A stretch of DNA of 64,000 bases. Source: Oscillospiraceae bacterium. GTDB lineage: Bacteria; Bacillota; Clostridia; Oscillospirales; CAG-382. Of the stretch, positions 9,451 to 16,885 are shown in pieces; positions within the stretch are counted from its first letter, which is position 1, and each line of letters begins with the position of its first letter. The stretch covers positions 28,587 to 92,586 of the forward strand of contig SVQU01000005.1 of the NCBI GenBank assembly GCA_015065165.1, in the 5' to 3' direction. Made by a program: the position numbers and the translations under genes. The notes below the pieces were generated by a model. The model saw nothing but the letters and a program-made list of their open reading frames with translations, did not search any database and was not told the origin of the DNA.

Positions 9451-9478
9451 TTGTGTTTTTTCAAAAATCTGTTATTAT
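9451..9478 (+). promoter_or_regulatory. Probable SigA-type promoter for acpP
   Basis: TTGTGT (9451-9456) and TATTAT (9473-9478) are 16 bp apart. A short UTR with a small ACAC-TTCG-GTGT hairpin (9487-9498) and the ribosome site AAAGGA follow. Confidence 0.5.
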
Positions 9479-9521
9479 AAGTGAGAACACTTCGGTGTGT
9501 AATTAAGAAAGGACGATTTTT

Positions 9522-9752
9522 ATGCAGATTATTGACAAAGTAAAAGAAGTTATCGCAAAACAGTTGAGAATTGATATTTCCGAAATCTCGGACGATTCCG
9601 CAGTTGTTGAAGACCTTGGCGCAGACAGCCTTGATATCGTTGAAATGCTTATGACTCTCGAGGACGAAATGAACATCACCATTCCCGATGATGCAACCGG
9701 TCTTAAGACCGTTAAGGATATCGCAACCTTTATAGAAAATGAAGCCGAATAA
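9522..9752 (+). CDS. acpP: Acyl carrier protein
   Basis: A 76-residue acidic four-helix protein that carries growing acyl chains on a 4'-phosphopantetheine arm during fatty acid synthesis. The modification site is in GADSLDIVEM, with the attachment Ser at about residue 36. Length and charge are typical. AGAAAGGA lies 7-8 bp before the ATG. No fab genes are next to it; its partner in the transcript is a HAD phosphatase whose start overlaps its end by 14 bp. Confidence 0.95.
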   Translation: MQIIDKVKEVIAKQLRIDISEISDDSAVVEDLGADSLDIVEMLMTLEDEMNITIPDDATGLKTVKDIATFIENEAE

Positions 9753-10413
9753 AAAAGCGGTTGTTTTTGATTTAGACGGCACGGTTTTGGACACAATCGC
9801 CGATATAGCCGCCGCCGTAAACCGCGCTCTTGTTGCTTTCGGTTTTTCCGAAAGAACGGTTGAAGAGGTGCAGGGCTTTTTGGGTAACGGCTCGTTAATG
9901 CTTATCAAACGCGCCACGGGTTGCTTTGATAACGAGGATTTGTGCCTTAACGTTCGCGCCCGCTTTCGCCAGGAATACGAAAAGGATATGTGTAACCTCA
10001 CAAAGCCCTATGAGGGTATGTGCGGTTTGCTTTCGGCATTGTCCCAAAAGGGTATAAAGGTGGCAGTGGTTACGAACAAAGACCACCGTTGTGCCGAGCC
10101 TATGATAAAGCATTATTTCGGCGAAACCGTACATATTTGTAAAGGCGTTGGGAAGGATAACGAAAGAAAACCCAACCCCGAAAACACCCTTTGGGCGCTT
10201 TCTCAATTGGGAATTACTCCCGACGAGGCTGTTTTTGTCGGGGACGGTATGGCAGATTTGCAGGTTTCCCAAAACGCCCAAATCGATTTTGTTCCCGTTG
10301 GTTACGGCTATACATCCCCCGAAAAGCTTTTTTCGGAATGCGGAATAACCCCCGCTATGGATGTTCCCGCCTTGGCAAAAGCCTTGTGGGACTATTGCGG
10401 ATTTGAAAATTAA
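9739..10413 (+). CDS. HAD family hydrolase, phosphoglycolate phosphatase-like
   Basis: 224 residues with all HAD motifs: motif I DLDGTVLDT (about 11-19, nucleophile first Asp), motif II VVTNK (about 112-116), a conserved Lys before motif III, and motif III/IV VFVGDGMADLQ (about 168-178). The alpha-helical cap between motifs I and II fits the Gph/PpaX/Pgm subgroup. The substrate cannot be told from sequence; phosphoglycolate or pyrophosphate-type enzymes are options. The ATG lies inside the 3' end of acpP in another frame, so its translation is coupled to acpP. Confidence 0.82.
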   Translation: MKPNKKAVVFDLDGTVLDTIADIAAAVNRALVAFGFSERTVEEVQGFLGNGSLMLIKRATGCFDNEDLCLNVRARFRQEYEKDMCNLTKPYEGMCGLLSALSQKGIKVAVVTNKDHRCAEPMIKHYFGETVHICKGVGKDNERKPNPENTLWALSQLGITPDEAVFVGDGMADLQVSQNAQIDFVPVGYGYTSPEKLFSECGITPAMDVPALAKALWDYCGFEN

Positions 10414-10421
10414 TAAAAATT

Positions 10422-10451
10422 AAGGAACGGTTTTGCGCTGTTCCTTGTTTT
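10422..10451 (+). terminator. Rho-independent terminator after the HAD gene
   Basis: The arms AAGGAAC (10422-10428) and GTTCCTT (10440-10446) pair perfectly around an 11-base loop and are followed by a T-rich run GTTTTA. It closes the acpP-HAD transcript before argG. Confidence 0.75.
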
Positions 10452-10452
10452 A

Positions 10453-10517
10453 TGCATAAAATTATGTATAAAATGCAAAATATACACCGATATACAGAAT
10501 ATACAGAAAAATATACA
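10453..10517 (+). promoter_or_regulatory. Cluster of ArgR-like half sites upstream of argG
   Basis: Known ARG boxes are built from TGNAT / ATNCA half sites. Here TGCAT (10453), TGTAT (10465), ATGCA (10473) and ATACA (10482, 10492, 10501, 10513) occur within 65 bp, the last four inside near-identical TATACA units spaced 10, 9 and 12 bp. The cluster ends 42 bp before the -35 box of argG. No single full ARG box is perfect, so the assignment to ArgR is inference. Confidence 0.45.
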
Positions 10518-10558
10518 ACAAAAAGTTGATTTTTCTGAATATTTTTTCATTTTTGCTA

Positions 10559-10587
10559 TTGACAAATGTATTTTTGGGGTATATAAT
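10559..10587 (+). promoter_or_regulatory. Consensus SigA promoter of argG
   Basis: TTGACA (10559-10564) and TATAAT (10582-10587) are separated by 17 bp, a perfect match to the vegetative consensus. A UTR of roughly 35 bases follows with the ribosome site GGAGGAAG before the ATG. Confidence 0.88.
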
Positions 10588-10629
10588 GCAAGAGCAAAAT
10601 GAAACAAATTATTTTCGGAGGAAGAAAAA

Positions 10630-11850
10630 ATGAACAAAGAAAACATCAAAAAGGTCGTTCTCGCTTATTCCGGCGGTCTCGACACTTCTATAATTATTCC
10701 TTGGCTTAAGGAAAACTATAACAATCCCGAAATTATTGCCGTTGCAGGTAACGTAGGTCAGGCTGACGAGCTTGAAGGTCTTGAAGAAAAAGCAATCAAA
10801 ACCGGTGCGAGTAAACTTATCGTTGCCGACCTTGTTGATGAAATGGTTGACGAAATTATTATTCCTGCTCTTAAAATGGACGCTAAATATGAAACCTATT
10901 TGCTCGGTACCGCGTTTGCGCGTCCCGTTATCGGCAAGAAACTTGCCGAAATCGCGATTGCCGAAGGTGCGGACGCTGTCTGCCACGGCGCAACCGGTAA
11001 GGGTAACGATCAGGTTCGTTTCGAACTCGCCATCAAACGCTTCGCTCCCGAAATGAAGATAATCGCTCCTTGGCGCGAATGGGATATCAAATCTCGTGAC
11101 GAAGAAATCGATTACGCGGAAGCACATAACGTTCCTCTTAAAATCTCGCGTGAAACTAACTATTCCAAGGATAAAAACATCTGGCATTTGAGCCACGAAG
11201 GTTTGGATCTCGAAGATCCTGCAAACGAGCCGCTTTATGATAAACCCGGTTTTCTTGAAATGGGCGTTTCGCCTATGATGGCTCCCGATGAACCTACGTA
11301 TATTTCTATCGATTTTGAAGCGGGCGCTCCTGTTGCATTTAACGGCGAAAAGATGAAAGCATCGAAGATCATCGCTGAACTTAATAAAGTCGGCGGCGCA
11401 AACGGTATCGGTATCATCGACATCGTAGAAAACCGTTTGATCGGTATGAAAGACCGCGGCGTTTATGAAACTCCCGGCGGAACGATCCTCTATTTCGCTC
11501 ATGAAATGCTTGAAATGCTTACTGTTGATAAGGACACTCTCCACGTTAAGCAAAAGTTGGCTGTTGACTATGCAGACCTTATTTATAACGGTAAATGGTA
11601 TTCTCCCTTGCAGGAAGCACTCACCGCTTTTGCAAACGAAAGCAATAAGTACGTTACAGGTACCGTTAAACTGAAACTCTATAAGGGTAATATCATTCCT
11701 GCTGGAACTACTTCTCCCTATTCTTTGTATTCCGAAACCTTAGTTACCTTCGACGAAAGCGATTACGACCAAAAACAAGCAGAAGGGTTTATCAACCTTT
11801 GGGGTCTTCCCACTCAGGTTCAGGCGCTTCGCGAACAGGGCAAACTTTAA
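10630..11850 (+). CDS. argG: Argininosuccinate synthase
   Basis: Joins citrulline and aspartate with ATP to form argininosuccinate, the penultimate step of arginine synthesis. The N-terminal ATP pyrophosphatase motif AYSGGLDTS is at about residues 11-19 and [14 protein letters not shown] at about 119-132 matches the citrulline/aspartate-binding loop. Length (406 aa) is typical. It is followed 34 bp later by argH. All nine arginine codons that I read are CGT or CGC, whereas argH uses mostly AGA; the gene may be highly expressed or of different origin. Confidence 0.96.
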   Translation: MNKENIKKVVLAYSGGLDTSIIIPWLKENYNNPEIIAVAGNVGQADELEGLEEKAIKTGASKLIVADLVDEMVDEIIIPALKMDAKYETYLLGTAFARPVIGKKLAEIAIAEGADAVCHGATGKGNDQVRFELAIKRFAPEMKIIAPWREWDIKSRDEEIDYAEAHNVPLKISRETNYSKDKNIWHLSHEGLDLEDPANEPLYDKPGFLEMGVSPMMAPDEPTYISIDFEAGAPVAFNGEKMKASKIIAELNKVGGANGIGIIDIVENRLIGMKDRGVYETPGGTILYFAHEMLEMLTVDKDTLHVKQKLAVDYADLIYNGKWYSPLQEALTAFANESNKYVTGTVKLKLYKGNIIPAGTTSPYSLYSETLVTFDESDYDQKQAEGFINLWGLPTQVQALREQGKL

Positions 11851-11884
11851 GCACTAACCTAAAATCTTAAACGGAGAAAACATA

Positions 11885-13258
11885 ATGGCGGTCAAAATGT
11901 GGGCGGGCAGAACCGCCGGTGCAACCGACAAATTGGCAGACGATTTCAATTCCTCTATACATTTCGATTGCAGAATGTATAAGCAGGATATAATGGGAAG
12001 CATGGCGCACGCGGCAATGCTTGGAAAACAGAATATTATTTCCCAAACCGAAGCGGAACAGCTTATTGCAGGATTAACCGATATTCTTGCGGATATCGAT
12101 TCCGGCAAGCTTGAAATCGCTATGGACTGCGAAGATATACATATGTTCGTAGAGCAGGTTTTAACCGAAAGATTGGGCGATTTGGGCAAGAAGCTTCACA
12201 CCGCAAGAAGCCGTAACGACCAAGTGGCACTTGATTTGAGAATGAACCTTCGGGACGAGGCAGAAACCATAATCGGTCTTATTTCCGACAACGTGAAATC
12301 TCTGCTTTCGGTTGTAAAGGACAATAAAACCACAATTCTCCCCGGTTATACCCATCTTCAGAGAGCGCAACCCATAACCTTTGCTCATCATCTTCTTGCT
12401 TATTGTATGATGCTTTTAAGGGATATGGACAGATTCTCGGATATGAAGAAGCGTATGAACGTTTCTCCCATAGGCTCCTGCGCCTTGGCGGGAACTACCT
12501 ATGATACCGACAGATATTTCGAAGCCGAAAAATTAGGCTTCGACAGCATTTGCCTTAACAGTATCGACGGTGTATCCGACAGAGATTTCGTTGTGGAATT
12601 TATTTCCTGCTGCTCGGTGCTTATGATGCATCTTTCCAGACTTTCCGAGGAATTAATCCTTTGGTCCAGTTGGGAATTCAAGTTCGTTGAGCTTTCCGAC
12701 AGCTATACCACGGGATCTTCCATAATGCCCCAAAAGAAAAACCCCGATATGGCAGAGCTTATAAGAGGTAAAACCGGCAGAGTTTACGGCGACCTTATGG
12801 GTATTCTCACCACACTTAAAGGCTTGCCTCTGGCATATAATAAAGATATGCAGGAGGACAAAGAATGTGTGTTCGATGCAGTCGACACCGTTAAAATGTG
12901 CCTTATGGTTATGGCGAATATGATTGCCACAATGAGAGTTATCCCCGAAAATATGAAGCGTGCCGCACAGGAAGGCTTTATAAACGCCACCGATTTGGCA
13001 GATTACCTTGTGAAAAAGGGTATGCCCTTTAGGTCGGCTTATAAAATCTCGGGTACCATCGTTGCCGAATGTATCTCTAAAAAGCTGGTTCTCGAAACCT
13101 ACCCCCTTGAGGAATACAAAAAGCACAGCGACCTTATATGCGAAGACGTGTATAACGAGATTTCCTTGGAAACCTGTGTGGAAAAGCGTATTTCGGTTGG
13201 CGGAACAGGGCTTGAATCCATAGAAACTCAAATTAAGTTTGTCGAAGAACAATTGTAA
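11885..13258 (+). CDS. argH: Argininosuccinate lyase
   Basis: Splits argininosuccinate to arginine and fumarate. The 457-residue protein belongs to the fumarase/aspartase superfamily: the signature loop GSSIMPQKKNPD, with the catalytic Ser, is at about residues 277-288, and the HTARSRND and GYTHLQRAQP segments lie at about 106-113 and 157-166. GGAGAA stands before the ATG. It is co-transcribed with argG. Arginine codons are mainly AGA, like other genes of the window. Confidence 0.96.
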   Translation: MAVKMWAGRTAGATDKLADDFNSSIHFDCRMYKQDIMGSMAHAAMLGKQNIISQTEAEQLIAGLTDILADIDSGKLEIAMDCEDIHMFVEQVLTERLGDLGKKLHTARSRNDQVALDLRMNLRDEAETIIGLISDNVKSLLSVVKDNKTTILPGYTHLQRAQPITFAHHLLAYCMMLLRDMDRFSDMKKRMNVSPIGSCALAGTTYDTDRYFEAEKLGFDSICLNSIDGVSDRDFVVEFISCCSVLMMHLSRLSEELILWSSWEFKFVELSDSYTTGSSIMPQKKNPDMAELIRGKTGRVYGDLMGILTTLKGLPLAYNKDMQEDKECVFDAVDTVKMCLMVMANMIATMRVIPENMKRAAQEGFINATDLADYLVKKGMPFRSAYKISGTIVAECISKKLVLETYPLEEYKKHSDLICEDVYNEISLETCVEKRISVGGTGLESIETQIKFVEEQL

Positions 13259-13332
13259 AAACAATTGCTGAAAAAGCGTTATATAAATCACATAAAATAA
13301 ATAAAAATCAAACATGAAAGGTATTTTTTAAA

Positions 13333-14100
13333 ATGAAAAAAATTCTCGCACTTTTACTTACCGTAGTTCTTTTGGCTACCTGCCTTGTAGGCTGTGGCAC
13401 AAAGGGCGCAACCCTTGACGACGTTAAAAAAGCAGGCAAAATCACCATCGCAACCAGCCCCGACTTTCCTCCCTTTGAAAGCCTTGAAAACGGCGAAGTT
13501 GTAGGTATCGAAGTTGAAATTATGAAGCTTATCGCAAAAGACCTCGGCGTTGAATGCGAATTCGTTCAGATGGACTTTGACTCTGTACTTATCGGTATCG
13601 AAGCAGCAAAATACAACTGCGCTATGTCCGGTATCACCGTTACTCCCGACCGCGAAAAGAATATGCTCTTCACCAAGCCCTACTACGTAGCAGCTCAGGC
13701 TATCGTTGTTAAGGAAGACAGCGCTATCAAGGCTAAGGCTGACCTTACCGGCAAGAAGGTTTCTGTTCAGACAGGTACCACCGCAGAATCCGGCTGTCAG
13801 GATGAAGGCCTTGAGGTTATGGCATTCACCGCTAACGCAGATGCAAAAGCAGCTCTTACCACCGGCAAGGTTGACGCTTGGGTTGTTGATAACCTCACCG
13901 CTGTTCAGATGGTTGAAGAAGGCGACGGCTTGAAGATTCTTGACGAAAATATGACCGAAGAACCCTATGCATTCGCATTTGCAAAGGGCAGCGAAAGCCT
14001 TGTTGAAGCTATCGACGCTTCTCTCCAGAAGTATATCGCTGACGGCACCGTTGAAAAAATCTTCGAAGATTTCGGCGAAAAGTATTCCAAGCCCGAATAA
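13333..14100 (+). CDS. Amino acid ABC transporter substrate-binding lipoprotein
   Basis: 255 residues. A signal peptide ends in the lipobox LVGC with the lipidated Cys at position 21. The mature part is a family 3 solute-binding protein: ITIATSPDFPPFE near residue 37, the GIEVEIMKLIAKDLG segment and a typical AMSGITVTPDREK loop. These bind polar amino acids. Context between argH and the permease, ATPase and argF suggests arginine or a related basic amino acid, which is inference. The gene is followed by a terminator at 14121 that probably gives it more product than the permease and ATPase. Confidence 0.88.
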   Translation: MKKILALLLTVVLLATCLVGCGTKGATLDDVKKAGKITIATSPDFPPFESLENGEVVGIEVEIMKLIAKDLGVECEFVQMDFDSVLIGIEAAKYNCAMSGITVTPDREKNMLFTKPYYVAAQAIVVKEDSAIKAKADLTGKKVSVQTGTTAESGCQDEGLEVMAFTANADAKAALTTGKVDAWVVDNLTAVQMVEEGDGLKILDENMTEEPYAFAFAKGSESLVEAIDASLQKYIADGTVEKIFEDFGEKYSKPE

Positions 14101-14120
14101 TAAAGAATAACGAATAACAA

Positions 14121-14156
14121 AAAGGGCTGTTACAAGCTACGTAAACAGCCCTTTTT
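14121..14156 (+). terminator. Intra-operon terminator between binding protein and permease
   Basis: AAAGGGCTGTT (14121-14131) pairs with AACAGCCCTTT (14144-14154) and six T residues follow. Partial read-through would give excess binding protein over membrane subunits, a usual arrangement in such operons. Confidence 0.8.
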
Positions 14157-14179
14157 TCGGTTATAAAGGAAAAAGATTA

Positions 14180-14863
14180 ATGAATTGGTTTGACAAACTT
14201 CACGAAACCTTTATCGTGGGCGAAAGATATAAATGGCTGCTCGAGGGTTTCCTGAACACGATTATAATTACTTTAGGCGCACTTTTAATCGGTGTGGTTA
14301 TCGGCGCAATTATTGCTGTTGCAAAATATTTTTGCGAGGGCAATAAAAAACTGCGCTTTGTAAACTGGATTTGCGATTTGTACACCACCGTAATCCGCGG
14401 TATTCCCGTTACGGTATTGCTTTTGGTGTTTTTCTATATTGTTCTCGTTTCCTCCGAGGGTATCACCGTTGCAATTATTACCTTTGGTATAAACTCGGGC
14501 GCATATATGGCAGAGCTTATCCGAAGCGGTATTAACGCCGTTGATAAAGGTCAGATGGAAGCCGCAAGAAGCTTGGGACTTTCCAAATTTCAGGCTATGT
14601 ATAAAATCATCTTCCCTCAGGCAATTAAAAACATTCTTCCCGCTATCGGCAACGAATGTATCGCCCTTTTAAAGGAAACCTCGGTTGCGGGTTACGTTGC
14701 TATCGTTGACCTTACCCGTGCGGCAACAAACATAAGAAACAAAACCTTCGATGCGGTTAACCCTATTTTGGTTCTCGCTTTGATTTATCTTGTTCTTGTT
14801 GTACTTATGACAAAGCTTCTTGCTGTCTTTGAAAAAAGATTACGCAAGAGCGATGGGAGGTAA
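14180..14863 (+). CDS. Amino acid ABC transporter permease (HisM/GlnP type)
   Basis: 227 residues with about five transmembrane helices. The EAA coupling loop, EAARSLGLSKFQAMYKIIFP, is at about residues 135-154 and the N-terminal GFLNTIIITL start is typical of the HisM/GlnP/ArtQ family. It would form the membrane channel with the ATPase encoded 6 bp downstream. No second permease is present, so it probably works as a homodimer. Confidence 0.9.
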   Translation: MNWFDKLHETFIVGERYKWLLEGFLNTIIITLGALLIGVVIGAIIAVAKYFCEGNKKLRFVNWICDLYTTVIRGIPVTVLLLVFFYIVLVSSEGITVAIITFGINSGAYMAELIRSGINAVDKGQMEAARSLGLSKFQAMYKIIFPQAIKNILPAIGNECIALLKETSVAGYVAIVDLTRAATNIRNKTFDAVNPILVLALIYLVLVVLMTKLLAVFEKRLRKSDGR

Positions 14864-14869
14864 ATAAAT

Positions 14870-15607
14870 ATGGAAAAATCTACCATAATCAGTGTAAAAA
14901 ACCTCCAAAAGAAGTTTAATGATAACGCTGTTTTAAAGGGCGTTAGCATTGATATTAAAAAGGGCGACGTGGTTTGTGTTATCGGTGCTTCGGGCTCGGG
15001 TAAATCCACCTTTTTGCGTTGCTTGAATATGCTTGAAACCCCCACGGGCGGCAATATTGTTTTCGACGGTGTGGATTTAACCGACGATAAAACCGACCTT
15101 AACCTTCACCGTCAAAAAATGGGTATGGTGTTCCAGCAGTTCAATCTGTTCCCCCATATGACTATTCTTGAAAACCTTACCTGCGCCCCCGTTATGCTTA
15201 AAAAGGCAACCAAGGAAGAAGCCGAAAAGAAGGCAAAAGAGCTTCTTGCCCGCGTTGGTCTTGCCGATAGGGCAGATGCTTATCCCAACCAGCTTTCGGG
15301 CGGTCAGAAACAGCGCGTTGCCATTGTCCGCGCCCTTTGTATGGAGCCCGACGTTATGCTTTTCGACGAGCCTACCTCTGCTTTGGACCCCGAAATGGTT
15401 GGCGAGGTTTTGGACGTTATGCGTGAATTGGCAAGCGAGGGTATGACGATGGTGGTGGTAACCCACGAAATGGGCTTTGCCCGTGAGGTTTCCAACCGCG
15501 TTGTGTTTCTGGATGACGGCGTTATCGCCGAGGAGGGCACTCCTGCCGAGGTCTTCGGCGCGCCTAAATGCGAACGCTTGCAAAACTTCCTTGCAAAAGT
15601 ACTTTAA
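14870..15607 (+). CDS. Amino acid ABC transporter ATP-binding protein (GlnQ/ArtP type)
   Basis: 245-residue ABC ATPase. Walker [10 protein letters not shown] is at about residues 42-50, signature LSGGQKQR at about 141-148, Walker [17 protein letters not shown] at about 161-176, and the switch His in VVTHEMGFA near 203. Close to GlnQ/ArtP/HisP. It is co-directional with the permease and is followed 14 bp later by argF, which ties this uptake system to arginine metabolism. Confidence 0.92.
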   Translation: MEKSTIISVKNLQKKFNDNAVLKGVSIDIKKGDVVCVIGASGSGKSTFLRCLNMLETPTGGNIVFDGVDLTDDKTDLNLHRQKMGMVFQQFNLFPHMTILENLTCAPVMLKKATKEEAEKKAKELLARVGLADRADAYPNQLSGGQKQRVAIVRALCMEPDVMLFDEPTSALDPEMVGEVLDVMRELASEGMTMVVVTHEMGFAREVSNRVVFLDDGVIAEEGTPAEVFGAPKCERLQNFLAKVL

Positions 15608-15621
15608 TAGAGGTGAAACCT

Positions 15622-16605
15622 ATGTCTTTAAAAGGAAAAAGCTTTCTTAAGCTGCTTGATTTTACCCCTGCGGAAATTCAAGGATTTATAGATTTGGCTA
15701 TCGAGCTGAAAAATAAAAAGAAAAACGGTATTCTTCACCGTGATTTCGTTGGCAAAAACATCGCTTTGATTTTCGAAAAGACCAGCACGCGTACCCGCTG
15801 TGCCTTTGAGGTTGCGGCGGCGGATTTGGGCATACATCCCGTTTATCTCGACCCCACAGGCTCGCAGATAGGCAAAAAGGAAAGTATTGCCGACACCGCG
15901 CGGGTCCTTGGCAGAATGTTTGACGGTATCGAATACCGCGGTTTTGGTCAGGAAATCGTTGAAGAATTGGCGAAATATGCGGGAGTACCCGTTTGGAACG
16001 GTCTTACCAACGAATTCCACCCCACCCAGATTCTTGCGGACTTTATGACGATTATCGAGCATTTCGGCTCTCTTAAGGGCAAAAAGCTTGTTTATATGGG
16101 CGATGCAAGATATAATATGGGCAATTCCCTTATGGTGGGATGTGCAAAAATGGGTATGCATTTCGTTGCCTGCGCGCCTAAAAAATATTTCCCCAATGCA
16201 GATTTGGTGGCGCAATGCCAAGAAATCGCAAAGGAAACCGGCGCAACCCTTGAATTTATCGAAAATCCCCTTGAAGCAACCAAAAATGCTCACGTTATTT
16301 ATACCGACGTTTGGGTTTCTATGGGTGAGCCCGCATCGGTTTGGGAGGAAAGAATCAAAGAGCTTTCTCCCTACCGCGTTACAAAAGAGCTTATGGATAA
16401 CGCAGGTGAACAATGCAGATTTATGCACTGCCTGCCCGCGTTTCACGATTTGGGCACGGTTATCGGCAGAGAAATCTACGAAAAGTTCGGCATAGATTGT
16501 ATGGAGGTTACCCACGAGGTTATCGAGGGTGAAAAATCCATAGTCTTTGACGAAGCCGAAAACCGTATGCACACCATAAAGGCGGTTATCGCTTCTACTC
16601 TTTAA
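15622..16605 (+). CDS. argF: Ornithine carbamoyltransferase
   Basis: Transfers the carbamoyl group to ornithine to make citrulline. Motifs: carbamoyl phosphate-binding STRTR (about 57-61), HPTQ (about 135-138), and HCLPAFHD (about 272-279) with the ornithine-binding Cys. The start at 15622 (327 aa) is chosen because AGAGGTG precedes it and family proteins begin near here; an earlier in-frame ATG at 15568 lies within the ATPase gene. With argG and argH upstream it is more likely the biosynthetic ArgF than the catabolic ArcB. Confidence 0.93.
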   Translation: MSLKGKSFLKLLDFTPAEIQGFIDLAIELKNKKKNGILHRDFVGKNIALIFEKTSTRTRCAFEVAAADLGIHPVYLDPTGSQIGKKESIADTARVLGRMFDGIEYRGFGQEIVEELAKYAGVPVWNGLTNEFHPTQILADFMTIIEHFGSLKGKKLVYMGDARYNMGNSLMVGCAKMGMHFVACAPKKYFPNADLVAQCQEIAKETGATLEFIENPLEATKNAHVIYTDVWVSMGEPASVWEERIKELSPYRVTKELMDNAGEQCRFMHCLPAFHDLGTVIGREIYEKFGIDCMEVTHEVIEGEKSIVFDEAENRMHTIKAVIASTL

Positions 16606-16622
16606 ATCTTAATAACCGTATA

Positions 16623-16664
16623 AAACGGCAATACCGAGCTTTCGTTCGGCGTTGCCGTTTTTTG
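16623..16664 (+). terminator. Terminator after argF
   Basis: AAACGGCAA (16623-16631) and TTGCCGTTT (16652-16660) pair, with an inner CCGA/TCGG helix, followed by a T run. It ends the arginine block. Confidence 0.85.
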
Positions 16665-16679
16665 TTTGCAAACCGCTTT

Positions 16680-16706
16680 ACACAAGATATTGGGTTGTGT
16701 TTTTTT
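16680..16706 (+). terminator. Second weak terminator-like hairpin
   Basis: ACACAA (16680-16685) pairs with TTGTGT (16695-16700), followed by six more T residues. It backs up the terminator at 16623. Confidence 0.4.
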
Positions 16707-16796
16707 AAAAAGCAGACGGCTTTGAACCTTTTGTACGAAAACAATCAAATGCCTTTGGTAATAGTGCTGAAAAAATAATCGCGGGTAGATTTGGAT

Positions 16797-16825
16797 TTGA
16801 CATATAGGTAGTTTTATGGTACTAT
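16797..16825 (+). promoter_or_regulatory. SigA-type promoter of the first dockerin GH25 gene
   Basis: TTGACA (16797-16802), 17 bp, TACTAT (16820-16825). The start codon lies 60 bp downstream. Confidence 0.78.
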
Positions 16826-16885
16826 TATTATCAGGAAATAATGCGGTTTTTCGCGTTTCTGATAACATTTAAGAGGAGAAAACTT

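Noticed and set aside
10609..11553. Minus-strand frame opposite argG
   Set aside because: Antisense to a gene with clear argininosuccinate synthase motifs, no ribosome site.
15568..15621. Longer start for argF
   Set aside because: It would lie inside the ABC ATPase gene; AGAGGTG before 15622 and family length favour the shorter form.
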